Of a stretch of 47,211 bases of DNA, positions 1 to 7,611 are shown one piece after another. Numbering within the stretch: the stretch's first letter is position 1; each line of letters starts with the position of its first letter. The position numbers were made by a program, and so were the translations under genes. Below the pieces are notes generated by a model, which searched no databases, was not told the DNA's origin, and saw only the letters and a list, made by a program, of their open reading frames with translations. Source of the stretch: Streptomyces ureilyticus (GTDB lineage Bacteria; Actinomycetota; Actinomycetes; Streptomycetales; Streptomycetaceae); assembly GCF_011045025.1 (NCBI RefSeq), contig NZ_JAAKZX010000061.1, forward strand, positions 1 through 47,211, given 5' to 3'.

Positions 1-306
1 GTCCTCCCCCAGCGCCCGCCCCTGTGCTACGGCGACCTGGAGCTGGACGAGACGACGTACTCCGTGCACCGCGCGGGCCGCTCGGTGGAGCTCACCCCGA
101 CCGAGTACGCGCTGCTGCGCTTCCTGGTGCGCAACGAGGGGCGGATCGTGCCCAAGGACCAACTCCTGCGCCACGTCTGGCAGTACGAGCACTCGGCCGA
201 GTCGACCGTCGTGGAGACGTACATCAGCTATCTGCGGCGCAAGCTCGACACCCTGGGAGCTCCCGTGATCACGACGCGCCGAGGTGTGGGATACGGGCTC
301 GCATGA
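1..306 (+). CDS. Response regulator, C-terminal part (OmpR-type winged helix)
   Basis: This is the 3' end of a gene whose start lies before the window. The visible 101 residues are an OmpR/PhoB-type DNA-binding winged helix: a beta-hairpin region, then 'ELTPTEYALLRFLVRNEG', the recognition-helix segment 'STVVETYISYLRRKLD' and the C-terminal hairpin 'ITTRRGVGYGLA'. These match the family signature closely. The phosphoacceptor receiver domain is outside the window. The stop codon overlaps the ATG of the sensor kinase (ATGA at 303-306), so the two are translationally coupled and form a two-component pair. The signal and regulon cannot be told from this sequence. Confidence 0.93.
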   Translation, partial: VLPQRPPLCYGDLELDETTYSVHRAGRSVELTPTEYALLRFLVRNEGRIVPKDQLLRHVWQYEHSAESTVVETYISYLRRKLDTLGAPVITTRRGVGYGLA

Positions 307-1778
307 CGATCCGGCGCCGTGGCGGCAAAGGCATCCACTCGCTGCGTGGCCAGCTGACGCTGGCGAACGTGGCGATGCTGGCACTGGGCATCGTCGTGGC
401 GACCGTGGTGAGCCTGATGGCCATGCGGACCTACCTGCTGGACAGCGTCGATACGCAACTGATGGCGACCCGCGACTCGATCGGGGACTCCAAACTCACC
501 CTCAAACAGGTCGACTCGCTGAGCGCGCTGGCCGCCGTGCGCGCCCGGGTCTCGCCCACCCCCTCCGACAAGGAGGCGGACGCCGACTCGTGGGTGCAGG
601 ACGGCATCTTCGTAGCGGTGGACGATCAAGGGCGTCCCACGGCCATCGGCAGCTTCGCGCCCACCGAAACCCAGCGCGCGCTCGCCGCAGCGGTGGACGG
701 TCCGGCCGCCCTCGTCGACGACGAGGAACCGCACGACCTCAAACTGGACGGCACCCCCTTCCGGGTCACCGCCGCGCCCCTGGCCGACGGCACCACTGTG
801 CTGATGGCCAGGTCGACCGGCTCCGTGCACGAGGTGATCCGCAAGGCGGTCGCACTCGACTTCTTCGTCGGCGCCCTGCTGCTCGCGCTGCTCTGCGTAC
901 TGACGATGCTCAGCGTGCGGCGCCGGATGCGCCCCCTGGAGGACATGGTGGAGACCTCGTCGGCGATAGCCGAGGGGGATCTGACCCGCCGGGTGCCCTC
1001 CAGCCGGCACCCCACCGAGGAGGTCGAGCAGTTGCGGCTCGCCCTGAACTCGATGCTGCACCAGGTCGAGTCGGCGTACCGCACGCGCGAGCGCAGTGCG
1101 GCCCAGTTGCGCCGTTTCGTCGCGGACGCCTCGCACGAGCTGCGTACGCCGCTGTCGGCGATCCGCGGCTATCTCCAGCTGTACGACAAGGGGATGCTGC
1201 GCGAACCGGTCGAACGCAAGCGGGCCTGGGACCGGATGAACGGCGAGGCCGACCGTATGGGCCGACTCGTCGACGAGCTGCTCACCCTGGCGCGCCTCGA
1301 CCAGCAGCCCGAACTTCGCTTCAAGAACGTCGACTTGAGCCGCCTCGTGCGGGACGCCGCCGAGGACCTGCGGGCCCAGCAGCCCGACCGGCCGGTGAAG
1401 GTGGACGCCGACGGCGCCCTGCTCGTCCAGGCCGACGAGTCGGGGCTGCGGCAGGTCCTCGGCAACCTCGTCGGCAACATACGCACGCACACGCCCGCCG
1501 ATGTACCGGTCACCATCGCTCTGGAGCGCCAGGGCGGGACCGTACGACTGTGTGTCGCGGACGAGGGGCCGGGGCTGGCGGCGGAGGACGCGGCACGGAT
1601 CTTCGACCGGTTCTTCCGGGCGGGCGGCGGCGCGGGCAGCGGCCTGGGCATGGCGATCGTGCAGGGCGTGGTGACCGCACACGGGGGCGAGGTCGCGGTA
1701 CGGACGGCTCCGGGCAAGGGGCTGGCGGTGACGGTGACACTGCCGGGCCGGACGGGCGGGAGTCCGGATCCGGGATAG
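303..1778 (+). CDS. Two-component sensor histidine kinase
   Basis: A 491-residue membrane histidine kinase that presumably phosphorylates the regulator just upstream. Order: N-terminal membrane segment (about residues 20-42), extracytoplasmic sensor region (about 43-180), second membrane segment (about 182-202), HAMP linker, then a HisKA dimerisation domain with 'FVADASHELRTPLSAIRGY' (phosphoacceptor His278) and a HATPase_c domain with N box 'LGNLVGN', 'DEGPGL' and 'GSGLGMAIV'. The sensor region has no motif I recognise. ATG 303 was chosen because it overlaps the regulator's TGA and opens directly into a basic N terminus followed by a membrane helix; the reading frame stays open further upstream but would overlap the regulator. 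The architecture resembles the TrcS/MtrB-like kinases of actinobacteria, without allowing an exact assignment. Confidence 0.94.
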   Translation: MTIRRRGGKGIHSLRGQLTLANVAMLALGIVVATVVSLMAMRTYLLDSVDTQLMATRDSIGDSKLTLKQVDSLSALAAVRARVSPTPSDKEADADSWVQDGIFVAVDDQGRPTAIGSFAPTETQRALAAAVDGPAALVDDEEPHDLKLDGTPFRVTAAPLADGTTVLMARSTGSVHEVIRKAVALDFFVGALLLALLCVLTMLSVRRRMRPLEDMVETSSAIAEGDLTRRVPSSRHPTEEVEQLRLALNSMLHQVESAYRTRERSAAQLRRFVADASHELRTPLSAIRGYLQLYDKGMLREPVERKRAWDRMNGEADRMGRLVDELLTLARLDQQPELRFKNVDLSRLVRDAAEDLRAQQPDRPVKVDADGALLVQADESGLRQVLGNLVGNIRTHTPADVPVTIALERQGGTVRLCVADEGPGLAAEDAARIFDRFFRAGGGAGSGLGMAIVQGVVTAHGGEVAVRTAPGKGLAVTVTLPGRTGGSPDPG

Positions 1779-1805
1779 CCCAGCCTGCTGGGAGCCCGGA
1801 TCCGG
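1764..1805. terminator. Hairpin terminator between convergent genes
   Basis: An inverted repeat with arms CCGGATCCGGG and CCCGGATCCGG, extended by CCCAG/CTGGG around a CCTG loop. It overlaps the kinase stop codon and lies before the end of the convergent phosphoesterase gene at 1843, so it may serve both strands. There is no U tract, as is usual in Streptomyces. Confidence 0.7.
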
Positions 1806-1842
1806 GGCGGTCGGACGTGCGCGAAGGCCGGCCCCGAGGCGG

Positions 1843-3228
1843 TCACGCCTGCCTGGACGCCAGTTCCACGACCGTGATGTCGGACGGTGCGCCCACCCGG
1901 GTGGGCGGCCCCCACGCGCCGGCGCCCCGGGAGACGTACAACTGCGTGTCGCCGTAGCGCTCCAGGCCCGCGACGGTCGGGTTGGCGAGGGCCGCGACGA
2001 AGTTGCCGGGCCAGAGCTGGCCGCCGTGCGAGTGGCCGGAGAGCTGGAGGTCCACGCCGTGGTCCACGGCGTCGTGGATCTGCACCGGCTGATGGGCGAG
2101 CAGCACGCACGCGCGTGCCCGGTCGCGGTCGCCGAGCGCCTTCTCGAAGTCGGGCCCCTGCCCCTCGTCCTCACCCGACACGTCGTTGACACCGGCGAGA
2201 TCGAAGCCGGGCAGCTCCGTGCGCACGTTCTCCATCGGAGTCATCCCCAGTTCGCGTACGTGCTCGACCCACTGCTCGACACCGGAGATGTACTCGTGAT
2301 TGCCGGTGACGAAGTACGAGCCGTGCCGCGCCCTCAGCCGGGCCAGCGGCGCGGCGGCGGGCCCGAGGTCCTTCACGGAGCCGTCGACGAGATCGCCCAC
2401 GACCGCGATGAGGTCGGGCTGAGTCGAGTTGATGGTGTCGACGACCTTCTGGGCGAACCCACGCCCGAGCACGGGGCTCAGATGGATGTCACTGACCACG
2501 GCGATCCGGAACCCGTGCGCGCTCCGCGGCAGTTTGGCCAGCGGCACGGTCACCCGCTTCACCTTCGGCCCGCGCAGCACGCCGTACGTCCCGTACCCGA
2601 CCGTCCCCAGCGCGGCGGCGGCAGCGGCGCCACCGACCACACGGGAGACGAAGAGACGCCGGGAGGGCCCACTGGCCGCCGCGCCGGACGTGGCGGCGCC
2701 GGGGGGCGTGGTCGCGGCCCCCGAACCGCCGTCAGAAGCGACCTCAGCCTCGCCGTCACCCTCTCGGTCGTCTCCGTCGGCAACGAGCGCCGCCGCGCCG
2801 GAGCCGGGCTGCCCCGCCCCCGCCCCCACGACGGCGTCGGGCGCGGCGACCGCCACCGGCTCGCGCTCGCCCACCACGTCCGGTGCTTCAGGTGTCTCAG
2901 GCGCTGAACGCCGTTCGACGACCCGCCGTACGAGGGGCCGTACGGCCTCTCCCACGAGCAACGCGAGCAGGAGATAGAGCACGATCGCCAGCCACAGGAA
3001 CCCCGGCCAGGCCAGCACCTGTTGGAGCCAGAACGGAGCCCCGCCACGCTCGGCGGTCATCGCCGCGACGAAGAGCAGCGGACCGGCGATGAACACGGCC
3101 GCGCCCGCGCGCCGGGCGAGCCCCGGCCCGGTCGTCGTGTCGCGCACCAGACGGCGCCACATGTACCAGTGCACGACGCCGAAGAGCGCCAGCACCACCA
3201 CAATGATGAGCACAAAGACGATGACCAC
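1843..3228 (-). CDS. Membrane-anchored metallophosphoesterase
   Basis: A 461-residue calcineurin-like phosphoesterase of the YkuE type. Three N-terminal membrane segments (about residues 3-22, 42-60, 74-94) are followed by a long acidic, Ala/Gly-rich linker (about 110-190), a fourth hydrophobic stretch after 'RRLFVSR', and the catalytic domain. The metal-binding motifs are all visible: 'VVSDIHLSP', 'VVGDLVDG', 'GNHEY', 'LLAHQP' and 'LSGHSHGGQLWPGN'. The family hydrolyses phosphoesters using two metal ions; YkuE-like members act at the outer face of the membrane, which the membrane segments suggest here, but the substrate is unknown. The 'RRLFVSRVVGG' stretch looks Tat-like although it is internal. 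The next gene on this strand (SCO4848-like) lies only 12 bases upstream, so the two are probably co-transcribed. Confidence 0.92.
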   Translation of the reverse strand: MVIVFVLIIVVVLALFGVVHWYMWRRLVRDTTTGPGLARRAGAAVFIAGPLLFVAAMTAERGGAPFWLQQVLAWPGFLWLAIVLYLLLALLVGEAVRPLVRRVVERRSAPETPEAPDVVGEREPVAVAAPDAVVGAGAGQPGSGAAALVADGDDREGDGEAEVASDGGSGAATTPPGAATSGAAASGPSRRLFVSRVVGGAAAAAALGTVGYGTYGVLRGPKVKRVTVPLAKLPRSAHGFRIAVVSDIHLSPVLGRGFAQKVVDTINSTQPDLIAVVGDLVDGSVKDLGPAAAPLARLRARHGSYFVTGNHEYISGVEQWVEHVRELGMTPMENVRTELPGFDLAGVNDVSGEDEGQGPDFEKALGDRDRARACVLLAHQPVQIHDAVDHGVDLQLSGHSHGGQLWPGNFVAALANPTVAGLERYGDTQLYVSRGAGAWGPPTRVGAPSDITVVELASRQA

Positions 3229-3240
3229 GCGGAGCTCCCG

Positions 3241-3480
3241 TTATGACGTGCGGTGAATGGCGCGAACTCCGCGCAACCCGATGAACCCGACGACCGTCCC
3301 AAGGACAAAGGAGATGACGGCGAGCGTCAGATGCACCCAGAAGTACCCGGTCGGCTCGCCGTCTTCGAAGGCGAGCCCACTCCCGTCCGCCACCAGGTTC
3401 TTGACGAAAGTGATCCAGATGACCCAGCTCCACACCCCGAAGGCGAGCAGGAACCAGGAGACGGGACGGCTGAGCTTCAT
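3241..3480 (-). CDS. SCO4848-family small membrane protein
   Basis: A 79-residue protein with two membrane helices (about residues 6-26 and 46-68) joined by a short acidic loop containing 'GLAFEDGEPTGYFWVHL'. It matches the small Streptomyces membrane family I know as SCO4848; no function has been established for it as far as I know. The frame is open to 3723, but the start at 3480 gives the compact family-like protein and avoids an improbable proline-rich extension. It is divergent from the D,D-carboxypeptidase at 3641 and upstream of the phosphoesterase on the same strand. Confidence 0.85.
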   Translation of the reverse strand: MKLSRPVSWFLLAFGVWSWVIWITFVKNLVADGSGLAFEDGEPTGYFWVHLTLAVISFVLGTVVGFIGLRGVRAIHRTS

Positions 3481-3640
3481 ACGTTCAGTATCGCTGCCGT
3501 CGACCGGTGACCGCGTCCGGGGTGAGGAGACCCACAGCGGAGTGGGCCGCGGTGGAGCGAACCGCCGTGGTGAGGGCAGCGGTGGGGAGGGCGGTGCGAC
3601 GTCCCGTCCGGGGCCAGGTACGTTCTCGTCCGTGTCCGCC

Positions 3641-4945
3641 ATGAAAAAGACCACCAAGTCCTCCTTGCTGGTCACTTCCGCCACCTTGTTGACCTTGTCG
3701 CTCTCCGCGACCGCGATCGCCACCGGGCCCGCCGTCGCGGACGGAACGCCGACACCGAGTCAGAAGGCGACCCCGAAGGCCAGCACCTCACCGAGCGCCA
3801 CGGCCCCGGCGGACATGTCGACCGTGGGCGGCGCCCAACTCGGCAAGGCGGGCACCCAGGTGAACCTCGGCACTGGCGCCCCGGTGCTGCCGAAGGACCT
3901 GAGCGCGCGCTCCTGGGTCGTCGCGGACGCCGAGTCCGGCGATGTGCTGGCCGCGCACAACGCGCACTGGCGACTGGCCCCGGCGAGCACCCTGAAGATG
4001 CTGTTCGCGGACACGCTGCTGCCGAAGTTCAGCCAGCGTGAGGAGAAGCACAAGGTGGTGCCCTCCGACCTGGCGGGCACCGGTCCGAACTCCAGCCTCG
4101 TCGGCATCAAGGAGGACGAGACATACACGGTCCACGATCTGTGGCTCGGCGTCTTCCTTCGCTCCGGCAACGACGCCGTACGCGTCCTGTCCGCGATGAA
4201 CGGGGGCGTCGACCAGACGGTCCAGGACATGAACGCGCACGCCGAGGAACTCCAGGCCCTCGACACGCACGTGGTCAGCCCGGACGGCTACGACGAGGTG
4301 GGGCAGGTGTCATCGGCGTACGACCTGACCCTCATCGCCCGCTCCGGACTGCAGAAGAAGGACTTCCGGGAGTACGCCTCGACCGTGCGCGCCAAGTTCC
4401 CCGGCGAGACGAAGAAGAACAAGAAGGGCAAGACGACCCGCAAGTCCTTCGAGATCCAGAACACCAACCGGCTGCTGACGGGCGCCCCCGGCCTCGGCGT
4501 CTACAAGGGCATCGCGGGCGTGAAGAACGGCAACACCACGAACGCGGGCTCCACCTTCACCGGGGTCGCCGAGCGTGACGGCAAGGTGCTGCTCGTCACG
4601 GTCATGAACCCGGAGAAGGACGAGAACTTCGAGGTCTACAAGGAGACCGCTCGCCTTCTGGACTGGGGTTTCCAGGCGGCGGACAAGATAGAGCCGGTGG
4701 GTGAGCTGGTGCCGCCGAAGAGCGCGGACACGGGTACGGCGCCGGACGCGGAGGCTTCCGGGGAGGCGGGCGGCTCCGGTGACGGCAACCCGGTCGCCGC
4801 CTCAGCGCAGGACGCGGGGTCGAGCGGCGTCGGTATCGCGCTGGGGATCACCGGAGGCGTGCTCGTACTCCTCGCCGGCGGGGCGTTCCTCGTCAACCGC
4901 CGCTGGCCGCTGCCCGACCTGGTGCGCCGCCGGCCGCGCCCCTGA
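3641..4945 (+). CDS. D-alanyl-D-alanine carboxypeptidase (penicillin-binding protein, S11)
   Basis: A 434-residue exported enzyme that trims the terminal D-Ala from peptidoglycan stem peptides. A signal peptide (residues 1 to about 40, 'MKKTTKSSLLVTSATLLTL') is followed by a Pro/Thr/Ser-rich stretch and the S11 peptidase domain. The active-site triad is present: S116-T-L-K119 (SxxK), S175-G-N177 (SxN) and K295-N-G297 in the place of the usual KTG; KNG is seen in some Streptomyces homologues. A C-terminal membrane helix (about 405-425) and a basic tail 'RRWPLPDLVRRRPRP' would anchor it to the membrane. ATG 3641 gives a clean signal peptide; an in-frame GTG at 3632 is an alternative. Its 3' end overlaps the convergent BrkB-like gene by 53 bases. 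Confidence 0.93.
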   Translation: MKKTTKSSLLVTSATLLTLSLSATAIATGPAVADGTPTPSQKATPKASTSPSATAPADMSTVGGAQLGKAGTQVNLGTGAPVLPKDLSARSWVVADAESGDVLAAHNAHWRLAPASTLKMLFADTLLPKFSQREEKHKVVPSDLAGTGPNSSLVGIKEDETYTVHDLWLGVFLRSGNDAVRVLSAMNGGVDQTVQDMNAHAEELQALDTHVVSPDGYDEVGQVSSAYDLTLIARSGLQKKDFREYASTVRAKFPGETKKNKKGKTTRKSFEIQNTNRLLTGAPGLGVYKGIAGVKNGNTTNAGSTFTGVAERDGKVLLVTVMNPEKDENFEVYKETARLLDWGFQAADKIEPVGELVPPKSADTGTAPDAEASGEAGGSGDGNPVAASAQDAGSSGVGIALGITGGVLVLLAGGAFLVNRRWPLPDLVRRRPRP

Positions 4946-5957
4946 CGTCCGTCTTGCCGACGACCGTCTTGCCGACGACCGTGCCGACGTCTGGCTTGCC
5001 GGCCTGCGCGCCTTCTTCAGCGCCCTCGTCGGCTTTCGCGCCGGCCTTCTCGGAGGACTCCCCGGAGTCCCCGTCCTCGGAGTCCTGGGAGGCCTCCGAA
5101 TCCAGGGACTCGTTCTTCTGCGCCGCCGTCCAGGCGGCGCAGAAGAGCACCAGTTTCGCGGTGAAGTTGATCCACAGCAGCAGCGCCACGGGCACCCCGA
5201 AGGCGCCGTACATGCTCTTCGAGGCGACGCCGCTGATATAGCCGCTGAGCAGCAGCTTCAGCAGCTCGAACCCGACGGCGCCGATCAGCGCCGCGGTGAA
5301 AAGCCGGCGGCGGGTCGGCTCGACGCCGGGCAGCAGCGTCAGGACGTACAGCAGGAGCAGGAAGTCGGCGAGGACGGCGATGGCGAACGCGGCGGCCTGC
5401 AGCAGCGCGCTGCCCCAGCCGGCCTCGTCGATGCCGAGCTGCCGGGCCGTCCAGCCGACCATTGTCGCCGCGACGGCGGACACGGCGATCGTGACGAGTA
5501 CGGCGCCGCCGAGACCGACCAGAACCCCCGCATCCTTGGCCTTGCGCAGTACGGGGTTCTCGTCGGGGTCAGGCAGCTCCCACACCGCCCGCAGGCACTC
5601 GCGCATGGAGCCGACCCAGCCGATGCCGGTGAACAGCAGCAGGGCGCCCGCGATGACGCCGACGGTGCCGGCGTTGTTCACCAGGCCGCCGATGTCCAAC
5701 TGGTCGGAGATGCCGGGGATCTGCTCGGCGATCTTGTCCTCGAGCTCCCGCTGCCCCTTCTCGTCGAGGGTCGCGGCGGCCACCGCGGCGGCGACGGTGA
5801 TCAGCGGGAAGAGCGAGACGAAGCTGATGAACGTCATCGCGGCCGCGAGCCGTGTCCACTTCACGCGGTCCAGGCGTTCGTACGAGCGCCACGCGTGCGT
5901 GGCCATCAGACGCGTGACGACCGGCCCGACGCCGGGGAGACTTTTCAGCCAGTCCAT
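4893..5957 (-). CDS. YihY/BrkB-family membrane protein
   Basis: A 354-residue integral membrane protein with about six hydrophobic segments, beginning at 'LAAAMTFISFVSLFPLITV', which is the typical first segment of this family. The loop 'GSMRECLRAVWELPD' and the segments 'GGAVLVTIAVSAVAATMV' and 'VPVALLLWINFTAKLVLF' are also family-like. The family (once mis-called RNase BN) has no settled function; a transport or envelope role is usually assumed. The last 80 residues or so are Glu/Asp/Lys/Ala-rich and repetitive, hence cytoplasmic and disordered. I chose the ATG at 5957 ('MDWLKSLPGVGP'); an ATG at 5990 would add 11 residues. It follows the UbiA-like gene by 54 bases on the same strand and could be the last gene of that operon. 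Confidence 0.9.
   Translation of the reverse strand: MDWLKSLPGVGPVVTRLMATHAWRSYERLDRVKWTRLAAAMTFISFVSLFPLITVAAAVAAATLDEKGQRELEDKIAEQIPGISDQLDIGGLVNNAGTVGVIAGALLLFTGIGWVGSMRECLRAVWELPDPDENPVLRKAKDAGVLVGLGGAVLVTIAVSAVAATMVGWTARQLGIDEAGWGSALLQAAAFAIAVLADFLLLLYVLTLLPGVEPTRRRLFTAALIGAVGFELLKLLLSGYISGVASKSMYGAFGVPVALLLWINFTAKLVLFCAAWTAAQKNESLDSEASQDSEDGDSGESSEKAGAKADEGAEEGAQAGKPDVGTVVGKTVVGKTDVRGAAGGAPGRAAASGG
4951..4989. repeat. 15-bp tandem repeat in the tail of the BrkB-like gene
   Basis: GTCTTGCCGACGACC occurs twice back to back (4951-4965, 4966-4980), followed by a partial third copy. On the minus strand it encodes the repeated 'VVGKT' residues at the C terminus of the BrkB-like protein. It looks like slippage in a disordered tail. 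Confidence 0.85.
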
Positions 5958-6011
5958 GATCCGAACCTGCCCCCTATGCCGACGACCCATGTCCGGGTAC
6001 CCCGATTTCGC

Positions 6012-6950
6012 TCACCAGTCGGCAACCTCCAGGGCGTACATCCCGAGCCACGCCCCGCCGATCAGGGCGAGCGGGCGGTCGCGCAGGAGGACCTCCTCGG
6101 GCTCGCCGGCGGTGCCGCGGTCGGCGAAGACGGCGTACCGGAGGACAGCGAGGACGAAGGCGACCACCGACAGCTGTCGCCAGGGCAGCACGCCGGTGTG
6201 CGGCAGGCCGCCCTTCTCCAGGGCCCACAGGCAGTAGCCGAGGACGGCGACGCCGGCCGCGAGCTGCCAGACGAACCGGAGGTAGCCGGTGGTGTATTCG
6301 GTGAGCAACGCGCGCGTGGCGCCCGCTTTTCCGGCCATCTGTACGGCTTCGGAGTACCGCTTGGCGGCGACCACGAACAGCGCGCCGAAGCCCGTGGTGA
6401 TCAGGAACCAGCGCGACAGCGGGATGCCGAGCGCGATCCCGCCGATCATCGCGCGCATCAGGAATCCGGTGGTCACCACGACAAGATCGACGACGAGGAC
6501 GTGCTTGAGGCTGACGCAGTACGCCAGTTGCATGCCCAGGTAGGCGATCAGCAACGCCGAGGTGACCGGCGAGCAGAGCACCGCGGCGGCGGCCGGGGCT
6601 ACGACGGCGAGGACGGCCCCGACGGCGTACGCGACCGGTACGGGCACATGCCCGGCGGCGACCGGGCGATGGCGCTTGACCGGATGGGCGCGGTCGGCGT
6701 CGGCGTCCTGTGCGTCGTTGATCAGGTACACGGCGATGGCGCAGACGGTGAACAGCACGAAGCAGAGCGCGACTTGCGTGAGCGCGTGACGCGAGAAGAG
6801 CTCGCCGGCGGCGGCCGGAGCGGCGACTACAAGGACGTTTTTGACCCACTGTCTGGGACGGGCGGTCCAAAACAGGCCTCTTAGGAGGCCCATTTTCTGA
6901 GGACCGGGCTGCGGCTGCGGCGTGCCCTCCAGGAGGGCCGTTTCCGTCAT
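6012..6950 (-). CDS. UbiA-type decaprenyl-phosphate phosphoribosyltransferase homologue
   Basis: A 312-residue polytopic membrane prenyltransferase of the UbiA superfamily. The first Asp-rich motif is 'NDAQDADADRAHP', next to 'KRHRPVAAGHVP', a combination characteristic of the Rv3806c (DPPR synthase) branch, which transfers phosphoribose from PRPP to a polyprenyl phosphate. 'RPRQWVKNVLV' at the N terminus also matches that branch. The start at 6950 overlaps the stop of the PAP2 phosphatase gene (ATGA), and in mycobacteria the same two genes are adjacent (Rv3806c/Rv3807c). With DprE1 and DprE2 homologues encoded divergently next door, the likely pathway is polyprenyl-phosphoryl-ribose to polyprenyl-phosphoryl-arabinose. 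The polyprenyl length used here is not known. Confidence 0.9.
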   Translation of the reverse strand: MTETALLEGTPQPQPGPQKMGLLRGLFWTARPRQWVKNVLVVAAPAAAGELFSRHALTQVALCFVLFTVCAIAVYLINDAQDADADRAHPVKRHRPVAAGHVPVPVAYAVGAVLAVVAPAAAAVLCSPVTSALLIAYLGMQLAYCVSLKHVLVVDLVVVTTGFLMRAMIGGIALGIPLSRWFLITTGFGALFVVAAKRYSEAVQMAGKAGATRALLTEYTTGYLRFVWQLAAGVAVLGYCLWALEKGGLPHTGVLPWRQLSVVAFVLAVLRYAVFADRGTAGEPEEVLLRDRPLALIGGAWLGMYALEVADW

Positions 6951-7468
6951 GGTCGCGGCCTCCTGTTGTCCGCGAGGCTGGGCGTCAGCATCCAGCGGGA
7001 GCCGAGCCGGGCGGTGAGCGCGCCGAGAGCCGCGCCCGCCGCCACATCCGAGGGATAGTGGACGCCGGCGACCAGCCGCGAGACGCACACGGCGGCGGCC
7101 AGCGGCGGCACCGGACGCGCACCCAGTGCTCCATAGGCGACGGCCGCCGCCGCTGCCGACGTGGCGTGCACGCTGGGGAAGGAATGCCGTCCGACGGTAC
7201 GGACCAGGGGCTCGACGTGCCCGGGGCGCGGGCGGCGCACCAGGCGCTTCGCGCCCATGCCGACCAGGTGCGCGCCGGCGGTCAGGGCCGTGCCACGAAG
7301 CCAGGCACCGCGCCGCTCACGGTCCACGGCGGCGCCCAGGAGCCCGGCCGCGAGCCATAGCGCGCCATGCTCTCCCGCCCGGGACAGAGCGCGGGCAGCG
7401 GCCGCGACGCGTGGGTCCGTACCGCAGCCGTGGAGGGCGGAGAGAAGCCGTCGGTCAAGGTCGTCCAT
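6947..7468 (-). CDS. PAP2-family phosphatase (decaprenylphosphoryl-5-phosphoribose phosphatase-like)
   Basis: A 173-residue membrane phosphatase with the complete PAP2 signature: 'KRLVRRPRPG' (KxxxxxxRP), 'PSVHAT' (PSxH variant of PSGH) and 'SRLVAGVHYPSD' (SRxxxxxHxxxD). By position it is the counterpart of Rv3807c, proposed to remove the 5-phosphate from polyprenyl-phosphoryl-5-phosphoribose. The stop overlaps the start of the UbiA-like gene, so the two are coupled. I prefer the ATG at 7468 ('MDDLDRRLLSALHG'); an ATG at 7528 would add 20 residues and run through the divergent promoter region, and neither has a strong ribosome-binding site. Confidence 0.88.
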   Translation of the reverse strand: MDDLDRRLLSALHGCGTDPRVAAAARALSRAGEHGALWLAAGLLGAAVDRERRGAWLRGTALTAGAHLVGMGAKRLVRRPRPGHVEPLVRTVGRHSFPSVHATSAAAAAVAYGALGARPVPPLAAAVCVSRLVAGVHYPSDVAAGAALGALTARLGSRWMLTPSLADNRRPRP

Positions 7469-7611
7469 GCCGGTCCACTGTTCACGGCGACCATCCCAGA
7501 ACTCCGGCGATATTTGACGACATCCCATTAATCACCCGTTTCGGCGAGAGTATTGACACTTCGACTGTTTCCTTAATCAAACGCCTATATAGGGACGATA
7601 CGGTCGCCGGT
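7469..7611. promoter_or_regulatory. Divergent promoter region, phosphatase operon / dprE1
   Basis: A comparatively AT-rich stretch between two divergent start codons. It contains TTGACA at 7553-7558, with TAATCA at 7574-7579 (15-base spacer) as a possible -10 toward dprE1, and TATATA at 7586-7591. The elements are suggestive, not decisive. Confidence 0.4.

Noticed and set aside
228..2192. Long minus-strand frame over the sensor kinase
   Set aside because: Arg/Pro-rich shadow of the real kinase and phosphoesterase genes; no domain is visible.
4701..6884. Long plus-strand frame over the BrkB-like and UbiA-like genes
   Set aside because: Antisense shadow; both minus-strand genes carry family motifs and membrane segments.
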